Assembly: GCA_022867625.1 (NCBI GenBank)
Contig: JALIFM010000009.1
Span: 26,611-90,610 of the forward strand
Direction of reading: 5' to 3'
From: Lachnospiraceae bacterium NSJ-143
GTDB lineage: Bacteria; Bacillota; Clostridia; Lachnospirales; Anaerotignaceae
DNA length: 64,000 nt
Shown here: piece after piece, positions 18,657 to 27,278 of the stretch
Numbering within the stretch: the stretch's first letter is position 1
Layout of the letters: each line of letters opens with the position of its first letter
Translations under genes and position numbers: made by a program
Notes under the pieces: model-generated
Databases searched by the model: none
Seen by the model: only the letters and a program-made list of their open reading frames with translations
Told to the model about the DNA's origin: nothing

Positions 18657-20249
18657 TTATCCCAGTATAGCCTCCAAATCAGCTTCAGGAGAGCCTATAG
18701 GAGTTATATTATAATTTTCAATCAGGAAATTCAGCACATTTTTTGACAAAAATGCCGGCAGCGTCGGCCCAAGGCGTATATCTTTTATGCCTAAGTACAG
18801 AAGTGTCAGCAGTATACATACTGCCTTTTGCTCATACCACGAAAGAATCATTGACAGCGGAAGCTCATTAACACCACAGCCAAAAACTTCAGAAAGCGCT
18901 ACAGCTACCTTTATCGCGCTGTAAGCATCGTTACACTGCCCCATATCCATCAGCCTTGGCAGTCCGCCTGTTGTTCCAAGGTCAATATCATTAAATCTGT
19001 ACTTTCCGCATGCCAGAGTCAATATTATTGTATCTTTTGGAGCTTTCTTTACAAAATCAGTATAATAATTCCTTCCCGGGCGAGCTCCGTCACAGCCTCC
19101 CACAAGAAAGAAATGTCTTATTGCTCCGGATTTTACAGCTTCTGCGACCTTATCTGCTGCACTTAAAACAGCTCCATGGCCAAAACCAGTAGTTACCGTA
19201 CTGCCGCCGTTTATTCCGGAAAACTCCTTATCCTCTGCAAACCCTCCAAGTTCAAGCGCTTTGTCAATAACCGGTGTAAAATCCTTTTCCTCCCCAATAT
19301 GGACCATTTGAGGATACGATACAACCTCTGTAGTAAACACCCTGTCAGCATAGCTTTCCTTTACAGGCATAAGGCAGTTTGTAGTAAAGAGTACAGGCGC
19401 TGGTATGCTGTCAAACTCCTTCTGCTGGTTTTGCCACGCTGTTCCAAAATTGCCTTTAAGGTGCGTATATTTTTTAAGCTCAGGATATGCATGGGCCGGA
19501 AGCATTTCGCCGTGTGTATAAATATTAATACCTTTGCCTTCAGTCTGTTCCAAAAGCAGTTTTAAATCGTATAGGTCGTGGCCCGTAATAACTATAAAAG
19601 GTCCTTTTTCTACCATAAGAGGCACTTCAGTCGGCGCAGGAGTTCCAAATGTTTCTGTATTCGCCTTGTCAAGCAATTCCATACAAGCAAGATTGACTTT
19701 ACCAACCTCAAGCACAACAGGAAGAAGTTTATCCATACCCCAGTCCTGAGAAACAACAAAGAGCGCTTTATAAAAGAAATCAGTTACTTCCTGGCTTGAG
19801 TATCCCAGCACAAGAGCGTGATATGCGTACGCTGCCATTCCGCGTATTCCAAAAAGTATAAGGGATTTAAGCGAGCGTATATCCTCTTCTGCATTCCACA
19901 TACGTTTTAAATCGTAATCATCTGTATTTCCACATCGTGAGGTACATTCAGCGCAGCTTGGAACAATTTTATTTTTTTCCAGCCTTACCTGTTCTATCAA
20001 CTCAAGCAGAGTGTCATCGTTAAAGTTTACATTTGTAACAGTTGTAAACAGTCCTTCAATTATTAAACGGTCGGTATTTTCAGTTTTCCGGCCGTTTGAA
20101 CATGCACAGGCAAGCCCAATCAGAGCACCTGTAAGTTCATCCTGCAGGTTAGCCGTATCAGCTGATTTCCCGCATACTCCGGCTTTACCCACACAACCTT
20201 TGCATCCGGCAGTTTGTTCACATTGGAAACAGAACATCTTATTTTCCAT
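18657..20249 (-). CDS. hcp: Hybrid-cluster protein (hydroxylamine reductase / NO-detoxification protein)
   Basis: 530 residues, the usual length for the anaerobe-type class. The N-terminal iron-sulphur cysteines are C7, C10, C19 and C26 (with an extra C16) in CFQCEQTAGCKGC...GVC. Further C-terminal motifs that bind the hybrid Fe-S-O cluster are visible: TTNCLMPV, VGGCDGARPGRNYY and LACGKYRFN. Family members act in the cytoplasm in nitrosative stress, as hydroxylamine reductase in vitro and NO reductase or S-nitrosylase in vivo. It lies 19 nt after a cupin gene on the same strand, and both follow a Crp/Fnr-type palindrome. Start ATG with GGAGG 8 nt upstream. Confidence 0.95.
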   Translation of the reverse strand: MENKMFCFQCEQTAGCKGCVGKAGVCGKSADTANLQDELTGALIGLACACSNGRKTENTDRLIIEGLFTTVTNVNFNDDTLLELIEQVRLEKNKIVPSCAECTSRCGNTDDYDLKRMWNAEEDIRSLKSLILFGIRGMAAYAYHALVLGYSSQEVTDFFYKALFVVSQDWGMDKLLPVVLEVGKVNLACMELLDKANTETFGTPAPTEVPLMVEKGPFIVITGHDLYDLKLLLEQTEGKGINIYTHGEMLPAHAYPELKKYTHLKGNFGTAWQNQQKEFDSIPAPVLFTTNCLMPVKESYADRVFTTEVVSYPQMVHIGEEKDFTPVIDKALELGGFAEDKEFSGINGGSTVTTGFGHGAVLSAADKVAEAVKSGAIRHFFLVGGCDGARPGRNYYTDFVKKAPKDTIILTLACGKYRFNDIDLGTTGGLPRLMDMGQCNDAYSAIKVAVALSEVFGCGVNELPLSMILSWYEQKAVCILLTLLYLGIKDIRLGPTLPAFLSKNVLNFLIENYNITPIGSPEADLEAILG

Positions 20250-20268
20250 AATATAACCTCCATAAATT

Positions 20269-20610
20269 TTATTGTTTTTCAGGGAAGACCACTGTCAAAA
20301 TCATCTTAAAGCTTTCTTTTGCGTAAACTGCATGAGGCTTTTTGGCAGGCATAATAAGTGTTTGCCCCTGACCACAGTCATAAACTTTTCCGTCTACAGT
20401 AAACCGGCCAAGCCCTTCAATTACAGTGACCATAGCATCACCATCTGAATCATGTGTGCTTATTTCCTCGCCTTTGTCAAAAGCAAAAATCGTTATGCTT
20501 AAAGCCTTGTTCTGCGCCAGAGTTTTGCTCACAATCTGCCCCGGCTGTACAGATACCTGCTCTGCTAATGAGATTATTTTTTCATGCTCAACATTTTTAA
20601 TATATGTCAT
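20269..20610 (-). CDS. Small cupin-domain protein
   Basis: 113 residues, a single conserved beta-barrel. The first cupin motif shows GEEISTHDSDGDAMVTVIEG and the second AKKPHAV. Metal-ligand histidines are reduced compared with classical cupins (one His in motif 1, one in motif 2). Small cupins of this type often accompany hcp genes in Clostridia and are usually annotated only as cupin-domain proteins; a sensory or stress role is plausible but unproven. It is the first gene of the cupin-hcp transcript. ATG start with a strong AAAGGAGG. Confidence 0.85.
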   Translation of the reverse strand: MTYIKNVEHEKIISLAEQVSVQPGQIVSKTLAQNKALSITIFAFDKGEEISTHDSDGDAMVTVIEGLGRFTVDGKVYDCGQGQTLIMPAKKPHAVYAKESFKMILTVVFPEKQ

Positions 20611-20640
20611 AAGATATCCTCCTTTAAAATTTATAAATGG

Positions 20641-20682
20641 AGTATACTATTTTAATCGGGATATGTATGTTGTTTTTACAAC
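20641..20682 (-). promoter_or_regulatory. Crp/Fnr-like operator and -10 element upstream of cupin-hcp
   Basis: A perfect dyad GTTGT-N4-ACAAC lies at 20669-20682. On the minus strand a -10 TATACT is at 20646-20641 with no good -35. If transcription starts about 7 nt after the -10, the dyad centre lies near -41.5, the standard class II activator position. Clostridial hcp genes are known targets of HcpR, a Crp/Fnr-family NO sensor; assigning HcpR here is inference. Confidence 0.5.
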
Positions 20683-20740
20683 GGAAATTTTTTAATAAAT
20701 AATAATGCTCCTGTTTAATATTCAAATACAGCAAACATAA

Positions 20741-20776
20741 AAAATCCTTAAGAACCCTGAGGTTCTTAAGGATTTT
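20741..20776 (-). terminator. Terminator of the AGCS symporter gene
   Basis: A perfect 16-bp stem (AAAATCCTTAAGAACC with its complement) and a CTGA loop. The minus strand gives GGATTTT plus further T residues. It lies 26 nt beyond the symporter stop codon. Confidence 0.85.
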
Positions 20777-20801
20777 GAAAGCTCTGTCCAAAAACTATAT
20801 G

Positions 20802-22199
20802 TCAGCCGGAGGTCATGCCTTTTTTTCTCATTTTATATTTTTCCAGCTCTCCGTCAAGATATTCCTTTTTCATGGCAAATACATGCTTTGACAAAAGCAG
20901 TACCGCAATCAGGTTTGGAATAATAATCAGGCCATTTACTGTATCCGCAATATCCCATACAATATTTTCACCTGATATAGCCCCTAAGAATATTCCAAAA
21001 ATCCATAAAATACGTACCGCAGTTCTTGATTTCTCTCCAAACAGGAATTCAGCGCCTCTTTCAGCGTACGTATAGAATGTAATAAGGCAGGAAAAACCAA
21101 ACAGCAGTACAGCTCCAAGACAGATTACCCCTCCCCATGTTCCCGGCAGAAGCTGGTCAAATGCCGCCATTGTCAAACGTGCTCCCGAAAGTTCTGTTGT
21201 TGTATACAGTCCTGACAAAACTATTGATATACCGGAAATTGAGCATACAAGCACTGTATCCAGAAAGACCTCAATTGGCCCCCAGACAGCCTGCTCCATA
21301 GGGTGGCTTACCGCGGCCCCCGAATGCACCATAGCGGCGGTTCCGACACCGGCCTCATTTGAAAATATTCCTCTTGCCATACCATATCTCATAGCTATAA
21401 ATATAGAACCCATAGCTCCACCTGCTACAGCCCTTGGCTTAAACGCCGATTCAACTATCGTTATAACAGCGGCTGGAACACTTGGTATATTAAGCACTAT
21501 AATAGCTATCCCCGCAAGTATATACGCACCGCCCATAAACGGGGCGAGTACCTCACAGACACGGCCAATACGTTTAAAGCCTCCAAATATGCAAAAAGCT
21601 GTGAGTGCAGCAAATATGATACCCGAAATTATAATATTAGTCCCATATCTCTCATTAAGGGCGGCTGCCATTGTATTTGAGTCTATTATTGCTGATATTA
21701 CAAAGGCAAAGAAGATAACACATATGGATACAAAAATACCAAGCCACCTCTGCCCCAATCCATTGGCAATATAATACATAGCTCCACCGCTTACACGCCC
21801 GTCCTCATGCACTACCCTGTATTTTATGCCAAGTGCAATTTCAGAAAATTTAGTCGCCATGCCTATAAACGCCGCTATTACCATCCAAAAAAGCGCTCCC
21901 GGCCCTCCGCTTACTATAGCTGTAGCGACTCCTGCTATATTGCCTGAGCCTACAATAGCGCTTACACTCATCATAGCTGCCTGAAAAGATGATACCTCTC
22001 CTGGCGCTCTGTTTTTGTCGTCTTTTTTTGTAAAATTTTTTATTACAGTCTGGTTGAATAAAAATCCAAGATGCTTAAATTGTATAAAGTCAAGATTAAT
22101 AGTTAAGTAAATACCTGTTCCAAGCATTAAAACAATTATTGGTACGCCCCAAACAATATTATTTATAAAATCATTTACCGATACAATAATATCTGTCAT
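20802..22199 (-). CDS. AGCS-family sodium:alanine/glycine symporter
   Basis: 465 residues from ATG 22199, chosen for AAAGGGGGA directly upstream; an in-frame start at 22229 lacks a site. About ten hydrophobic membrane segments. Family-typical stretches include SSFQAAMMSVSAIVGSGNIAGVATA, seen as shorter pieces such as VGSGNIAGV, the GGPGALFWM loop, and GIFSNEAGVGTAAMVHS. AGCS proteins import small neutral amino acids, mainly alanine or glycine, with sodium. It follows methionine gamma-lyase and alanine racemase on the same strand, so the likely substrate is an amino acid used by those enzymes. Plasma membrane. Confidence 0.92.
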   Translation of the reverse strand: MTDIIVSVNDFINNIVWGVPIIVLMLGTGIYLTINLDFIQFKHLGFLFNQTVIKNFTKKDDKNRAPGEVSSFQAAMMSVSAIVGSGNIAGVATAIVSGGPGALFWMVIAAFIGMATKFSEIALGIKYRVVHEDGRVSGGAMYYIANGLGQRWLGIFVSICVIFFAFVISAIIDSNTMAAALNERYGTNIIISGIIFAALTAFCIFGGFKRIGRVCEVLAPFMGGAYILAGIAIIVLNIPSVPAAVITIVESAFKPRAVAGGAMGSIFIAMRYGMARGIFSNEAGVGTAAMVHSGAAVSHPMEQAVWGPIEVFLDTVLVCSISGISIVLSGLYTTTELSGARLTMAAFDQLLPGTWGGVICLGAVLLFGFSCLITFYTYAERGAEFLFGEKSRTAVRILWIFGIFLGAISGENIVWDIADTVNGLIIIPNLIAVLLLSKHVFAMKKEYLDGELEKYKMRKKGMTSG

Positions 22200-22235
22200 A
22201 TACAATCCCCCTTTATACACCCAATACACCTAAAA

Positions 22236-22259
22236 GCGGAGCCATGACAACGGCTCCGC
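22236..22259 (-). terminator. Hairpin between methionine gamma-lyase and symporter
   Basis: GCGGAGCC and GGCTCCGC form an 8-bp GC-rich stem with an 8-nt loop. On the minus strand it is followed by only four T, so it may be a partial terminator that lets part of the transcript continue into the symporter gene. Confidence 0.55.
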
Positions 22260-22309
22260 CGCAAAACCAAACCACTTGCTTACGGGGACTACTGATAAGT
22301 ATTGCTCTC

Positions 22310-23506
22310 TTAAATCAATGCAAGCGCCTGTTCAAGGTCAGCAATCAAATCGTCAACATCCTCAATACCAATTGAAAGCCTGACCTGACCGTCAAAAATG
22401 CTGGCCGCATGGCGCTCCTCTGGCGTCATATCAAAATGGCTCATTGAAGGAGAATGCTGAATTAACGAGTCAACATTTCCAAGGCTTGTGGCAAGGCTGA
22501 ATACCTTCATGTTATTCATAACTGTGCGCACAGCGTCCATTCCGCCTTTTATATCCACACTCATCATTCCGCCATAACCGCCGTGCATCTGTTTTTTAGC
22601 TATTTCATGTGTTGGGTGGCTCTCAAGGCCAGGATAGTATACTTTGTCAACCTTAGGGTGCTTTTCAAGATACTGCGCAACCTTCATGGCGTTTGAGCAG
22701 TGACGTTCCATTCTGACTCCGAGGGTTTTCATTCCCTGCATTAAAAGCCATGCTGCAAATGGGTCAAGAACAGCCCCAAAACACTGAAGATAAGGCATAC
22801 GGCATCTGTCTATGCGCGCTTTGCTTCCCGCTATTACACCGGCAGTAACTGTTCCATGGCCGCAAAGGTATTTTGTTGCACTGTGAACAACAAGGTCCGC
22901 CCCTAAATCAAGCGGGTTTTGCAGATAAGGCGAAGCGAATGTGCTGTCTACAATCATCGTAATTCCCTCATGCTGGTTAACAACTTCGCTTATAGCTGCA
23001 ATATCGCTTATTTTAAGCGTTGGGTTGGCAGGTGTCTCCACATATACAAGGCTTGTGTTAGGCTTAATAGCGTCTGCTACCTCCTGTACATTTGTAGTAT
23101 CTACCCTGGTGTAAGTAACGCCAAGCTGTGTCAGTACCTTGGCAAAAAGCGCATATGAACATCCGTATATTACATCTCCAAACACTACATGGTCTCCAGC
23201 CTTTACAACACTCATAACAGCTGTGGATATAGCTCCAAGACCGCTGGCCACCGCAAGCGCCGCCTCCGCGTGCTCAAGGTGCGCTATTTTCTTTTCAAGC
23301 TCGTCGCAGTTTGGGCTTCCAAACCTTGTATACACAAATCCCTCGTCAACATGCTGGTTTAAATAGACAGCAGTGTCAAAATCCTCAAGAACATATGTAG
23401 TTGTCTGATAAATAGGGCTTATATGGGCCATGGCCTGAGGCTCATAAGAACCTGATAAACGCGCATGAAGCTGATAAGCATGTAATAAATCTGTATTAAT
23501 TTTCAT
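22310..23506 (-). CDS. Methionine gamma-lyase (PLP, Cys/Met metabolism family)
   Basis: 398 residues from ATG 23506 (GAGGAGGA about 8 nt upstream; a GTG 9 nt earlier is less likely). The PLP lysine is K212 in SATKYLCGH. Cys116 in IYGCSY coincides in number and context with the Cys that marks bacterial methionine gamma-lyases and separates them from cystathionine gamma-synthases. The enzyme would split methionine to methanethiol, ammonia and 2-oxobutyrate. Other family activities (homocysteine lyase, O-acetylhomoserine sulfhydrylase) cannot be excluded. Neighbours are alanine racemase upstream and an AGCS symporter downstream, with a PucR regulator divergent from the racemase. Confidence 0.85.
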   Translation of the reverse strand: MKINTDLLHAYQLHARLSGSYEPQAMAHISPIYQTTTYVLEDFDTAVYLNQHVDEGFVYTRFGSPNCDELEKKIAHLEHAEAALAVASGLGAISTAVMSVVKAGDHVVFGDVIYGCSYALFAKVLTQLGVTYTRVDTTNVQEVADAIKPNTSLVYVETPANPTLKISDIAAISEVVNQHEGITMIVDSTFASPYLQNPLDLGADLVVHSATKYLCGHGTVTAGVIAGSKARIDRCRMPYLQCFGAVLDPFAAWLLMQGMKTLGVRMERHCSNAMKVAQYLEKHPKVDKVYYPGLESHPTHEIAKKQMHGGYGGMMSVDIKGGMDAVRTVMNNMKVFSLATSLGNVDSLIQHSPSMSHFDMTPEERHAASIFDGQVRLSIGIEDVDDLIADLEQALALI

Positions 23507-23651
23507 TATAACCACTCCTCCTCAGTTGTACTATTGTTTTGTGAATGAAACAAATTTTATATGTTAATAGTACCACCCACACTAAAGCCATATCAACTTA
23601 CACATTATAAGTGATTTGAAACGTGTTTCTGCTATAAATTGTATGACATGT

Positions 23652-24767
23652 CTATCTTCTGTAAACACGCGGAAGCCTTTTGGACAAACCGGTCAGTATT
23701 TCGTCCACTATCGTTTTGTTCATATTTGCCGCGTCCTCGGCAGTCATTGCGCCGTCTTTTCCGCTGCCGTAAAATATAAGCTCATCACCGGGCTTTACAT
23801 CTGGAACACCCGAAACATCAATCATCATCTGGTCCATACATATGTTTCCCCTAACAGGGCATTTAACGCCCTTTAATAGAGCATACCCAATATTGGACAG
23901 GCTTCTCGGGTATCCATCTGAAAATCCAAAAGGCACTGTCGCTATAAGCTCGTTTTTATCTGTATGGTATGTATGCCCGTACCCTATGCCTTCACCGGGC
24001 ATAACCCTGTTAAGATTTACAATCCTTGCCCTGAGCGTAATGCACGGCATAACCTTAACACGTTGCCTGTTCATACTCTCAGATGTATAAAACCCGGTAA
24101 GTATAAGTCCCGCCCTTACCATATCAAAATAGTATTCTGGCATATTTGCAATAGCAGGGCTGTTGGCCGCATGGACAATTGGCATTTTGGCCCCGGATTT
24201 TTTTATCTCATTTAAAAGCCATTTAAACTTTGCTGCCTGTATGCCTGTTTCAGTATTGTCCTCATCAGCACAGGCAAAATGGGTAAAAACTCCTTCAATT
24301 TTGAAATATGGATTTTTAAGACACCTTACAATGGTTTCAGTATTTTGAAAATCTGGTTTAAACCCCAGACGGTTCATTCCTGTTTCAATTTTTATATGCA
24401 GCTTTGCCTTCTTTTTCAGTTTTTCCGCTGCATTTTCCAGAGGTCTGATTTGCTTATCACTGTAAAGGGTAATAGATATATTGTTTTGTATAGCTTCCTC
24501 AATGCACTGTTCCGGAATACTCCCAAGGACAAGTATATCCTTCTTTATTCCGGCGTTTCTCAGCTCAGCAGCTTCTTCCAAAACTGCTACGGCAAACATG
24601 TCAGCATAATCCTGATAAATCCGTGCCATTTCAACAGAACCCATACCGTAGGCATTAGCCTTAAGTACAGCACAAAGTCTGGCGTTTCCAACAGCGTTTC
24701 TTACCGCCATAATATTGCAGAGCGCCTGTTTTACATCAACCTGTACCCATGCCTCCCTGTAAATCAT
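23652..24767 (-). CDS. alr: Alanine racemase
   Basis: 371 residues, normal family length. The PLP lysine is K36 in AVLKANAYGMGS, and the catalytic tyrosine lies in GYGHTYHT (about residue 260). The C-terminal MDQMMIDV and the GDEL stretch are also typical. It interconverts L- and D-alanine for peptidoglycan or, in this context, amino-acid breakdown. It is the gene next to the divergent PucR regulator and is followed by methionine gamma-lyase and an AGCS symporter. This suggests a catabolic paralogue rather than the cell-wall alr, but the sequence alone does not decide this. ATG start with GGGAGG close upstream. Confidence 0.92.
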   Translation of the reverse strand: MIYREAWVQVDVKQALCNIMAVRNAVGNARLCAVLKANAYGMGSVEMARIYQDYADMFAVAVLEEAAELRNAGIKKDILVLGSIPEQCIEEAIQNNISITLYSDKQIRPLENAAEKLKKKAKLHIKIETGMNRLGFKPDFQNTETIVRCLKNPYFKIEGVFTHFACADEDNTETGIQAAKFKWLLNEIKKSGAKMPIVHAANSPAIANMPEYYFDMVRAGLILTGFYTSESMNRQRVKVMPCITLRARIVNLNRVMPGEGIGYGHTYHTDKNELIATVPFGFSDGYPRSLSNIGYALLKGVKCPVRGNICMDQMMIDVSGVPDVKPGDELIFYGSGKDGAMTAEDAANMNKTIVDEILTGLSKRLPRVYRR

Positions 24768-24843
24768 ATACCTCCCACCCTTCTTTCATAATTAAAAATA
24801 ATTCTGTAACTAAATAATATTCCATCAAAAAAAACAGTTCAAC

Positions 24844-24872
24844 TTGCAAACTATATGATAAACATATATAAT
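24844..24872 (+). promoter_or_regulatory. Promoter for the PucR regulator gene
   Basis: TTGCAA, 17-nt spacer, TATAAT on the plus strand, about 40 nt upstream of the AAGGAG site. It lies in the 146-nt gap divergent from alr. Confidence 0.65.
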
Positions 24873-24913
24873 ATTCTGTATATTTTGTAATATGGCATTT
24901 AAGGAGTGATGAA

Positions 24914-26458
24914 ATTATTTATACTCTCGATGATTTTTTAAAGGACAATTTTATCCCTGAGATAAAGCCGGCTACAAAGACCTATGACTATAAGCGGATA
25001 CTAATTGAGTCAATATCAGTTATTGAGCTGCCTGTAGATGATTTTGTAAAAAAGAATGAGATGATACTCACAACAGCCATTAGCTGTCTTAATAACGAGG
25101 AGCTGTTTAAACAGTTTATAAAAGAAATAGGCGACTCGGGAGCCTCAGTAATTCTTATAGCCTTCAGGGATTCGTCGTACATCATTCCCAAAAGCGTAAT
25201 AGACATGGCAGATACGCTTAATATACCTATATTTATTATTCCATGGAAACGGCGGTTTTCTGAAATCAGCGATTTTGTAATTAAAAGAATGCACTCCAAG
25301 AACCTTGAAATATATATGAAAATCCAAAACAGCCTTTTCAATTCTTATTTTGAGTCTGGCACACTTGATAATGCCGCCTCAATAATTTCATCTATGCTTA
25401 AAACTCCAGTCATTATCACTAATGACAAGAACAAAATAAAAGGCTTGCCAAAAAATTCAGAGCTGGAGCATATTCCTGAAAACTACGAAAAAACTGAAAT
25501 CAGAATCAACAATTTTCTGTCAGGCTACATATATATTTATGAACCGGATAAGTGCCCAGGGATAATTTTTGACAAGTGCCTGATTGAAAAGCACATAATA
25601 CTGCCTTTGTCATTGTGGTTCAACAAAGAAAGCATAGAAAACATGGTTGTCAACAAACTGCGGAATGATTTTGTGTGGAATCTCGCAAATAAAAATTATG
25701 AGTCGGCCGATGAAATGGCAGCCCAAGGTATGAAACTCGGCTTTAACCTTAACAGGCCATATACCTGTATTGTTTTAAAGCTACTTAATAAGAGTATTTC
25801 AGACTCAGTTAATGAATACTCACAGGAAGCCGCTGCCAAAGCTTCTGAAATAGAAATTACAATACTTAATGAGGTAAAAAACAGGAATTTAGGTATACTG
25901 CTTGCCGCAAGAAGCCTGTTTTTTGTTATATATATGGAAAACACAAATTCAAGACCTCAAATCTCAGTTGAAAGCTTTGTTGATTCGCTTGAAAAACAGC
26001 TGGCGGCATATTTTCCTCAATTTGAGTTTTATATTGGTATAAGTGAAATAAGCCTTGAGAAGCCAGATTTTAATCTGCTTTACAAAAACGCCTCACTGGC
26101 ACTTCAGTACTGCATAAATTCTAAGGAAAAGCGGTATCGTTTTACATATAAAGATACCAAGGTATTTCAGATTGTCTCAGTGCTGTCCGGAAACCCCGCA
26201 GTTAAGGAGATGGCTGAACAGGCAGTTAAAAATCTGGTCGATTCAGACAGGTGTTCTGATATGGATTTAATGGGCACACTAACTGAGTTTATCAACAACA
26301 ACTATAACACCAGCCGTACAGCAAGGAGCCTGCACCTCCACAGACAGTCACTCCTGTACAGGCTAGATAAAATAGAGAGCCTTACGGGCATGTCTCTAAA
26401 CAGCCACAGGGATTTATTTTTGCTTGAGGTATTTACAAGGATATTTTCTGACTACTGA
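24914..26458 (+). CDS. PucR-family transcription regulator with apparent ATT start
   Basis: 514 residues if started at ATT 24914. The PucR N-terminal domain is visible from the very start (IYTLDDFLKDNFIP, then EMILTTAISCL), so the first in-frame ATG at 25061 would delete its first 49 residues. AAGGAG at 24901-24906 lies 7 nt before the ATT; the ATG at 24909 is out of frame and stops after ten codons. A middle region of unassigned fold (possibly GGDEF-like) is followed by the C-terminal PucR helix-turn-helix (TARSLHLHRQSLLYRLDKIESLTG). PucR proteins activate purine or amino-acid breakdown genes. Divergence from alr points to control of the alr-lyase-symporter genes. Confidence 0.85.
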   Translation: MIYTLDDFLKDNFIPEIKPATKTYDYKRILIESISVIELPVDDFVKKNEMILTTAISCLNNEELFKQFIKEIGDSGASVILIAFRDSSYIIPKSVIDMADTLNIPIFIIPWKRRFSEISDFVIKRMHSKNLEIYMKIQNSLFNSYFESGTLDNAASIISSMLKTPVIITNDKNKIKGLPKNSELEHIPENYEKTEIRINNFLSGYIYIYEPDKCPGIIFDKCLIEKHIILPLSLWFNKESIENMVVNKLRNDFVWNLANKNYESADEMAAQGMKLGFNLNRPYTCIVLKLLNKSISDSVNEYSQEAAAKASEIEITILNEVKNRNLGILLAARSLFFVIYMENTNSRPQISVESFVDSLEKQLAAYFPQFEFYIGISEISLEKPDFNLLYKNASLALQYCINSKEKRYRFTYKDTKVFQIVSVLSGNPAVKEMAEQAVKNLVDSDRCSDMDLMGTLTEFINNNYNTSRTARSLHLHRQSLLYRLDKIESLTGMSLNSHRDLFLLEVFTRIFSDY

Positions 26459-26468
26459 CAAATGCTAA

Positions 26469-26501
26469 AAAAGCCTCGGCAGGTTTTCTGCCGAAGCTTT
26501 T
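26469..26501. terminator. Terminator between convergent pucR-type gene and ABC ATPase gene
   Basis: AAGC-C-TCGGCAG pairs with CTGCCGA-A-GCTT around a GTTTT loop, with A-run before and T-run after, so it can serve both convergent genes. Confidence 0.8.
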
Positions 26502-26510
26502 TTTATAGCT

Positions 26511-27278
26511 CTATACTTTTTTGAGCCTTACATGTGTATAGCCTTCCTCCAATGTAACTGATGTGTCCACACCGTAAACCTCCCTTATATTTTTTTCAGT
26601 AAGGGTGTCCGCAGGCTTTCCGCAGGCGTATATCCTTGACTCCTTAAGTATAATCACCTTGTCCGCAAAAAGAGAAGTCAGGTTCATGTCATGCACAGAC
26701 AAAACAACACCTATGTTTTTGCTCTGTGCCAGCTCTGTTACAAGCTTGAGCGTAAACATCTGGTTTTTCAGGTCCAAGCTGCTTGTAGGCTCATCCAGAA
26801 TAATCAATTCAGGTTCCTGAGCCAGCGCCCTGGCTATAAAAACCCTCTGGCGTTCCCCGCCGCTCATCTCGTTTATGTTTTTAAATGCAAAGCTGCCAAG
26901 CTCAAGTCTGTCAATTACATCAAAAACTATATCCTTGTCCAGACTGCGCATTTTATATCCCACAAAGGCGGCCCTGCCCAGCATAACTGTATCTATAACA
27001 TTCATAGGGAAAACATTGTTATTGTACTGAGGCACATAGCCTATTTTTTTTGCCCTTACTGCAGGCGAAAACCCTGCCACATCCTCCTCATTTATCAGTA
27101 CTCTGCCTGAATTCGGCTTTAACACATGGTTTATACACTTTAACAGTGTAGTTTTTCCTGTTCCGTTTGGTCCGAGCAGGAACAAAGTTTTCCCCAAACC
27201 AACCTCAAAGCTTATATTTGACAGTATTTCCCTTTCCGGCGTATAGCCAAAGCTTATGTTTTCAACCTTCAGGCTCAA
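26511..27278 (-). CDS. btuD: Corrinoid/iron-siderophore ABC transporter ATPase
   Basis: 255 residues. Walker A is GPNGTGKTT (36-44), the signature is MSGGERQRV and Walker B is LIILDEP. This is the FecE/BtuD type of ATPase. The TTG start overlaps the permease stop by 4 nt, which couples translation. It is the last gene of a binding protein-permease-ATPase operon that follows a cobalamin riboswitch, so the substrate is most likely cobalamin or another corrinoid. Symbol given by context. It acts at the inner face of the membrane as a homodimer. Confidence 0.88.
   Translation of the reverse strand: MSLKVENISFGYTPEREILSNISFEVGLGKTLFLLGPNGTGKTTLLKCINHVLKPNSGRVLINEEDVAGFSPAVRAKKIGYVPQYNNNVFPMNVIDTVMLGRAAFVGYKMRSLDKDIVFDVIDRLELGSFAFKNINEMSGGERQRVFIARALAQEPELIILDEPTSSLDLKNQMFTLKLVTELAQSKNIGVVLSVHDMNLTSLFADKVIILKESRIYACGKPADTLTEKNIREVYGVDTSVTLEEGYTHVRLKKV

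Noticed and set aside
22200-22309. Glycine riboswitch before the AGCS symporter
   Set aside because: The gap is about 110 nt and shows a GC hairpin but no glycine aptamer core.
24909-24941. ATG at 24909 as the PucR start
   Set aside because: It is out of frame, stops after ten codons and is only 2 nt from the AAGGAG site.
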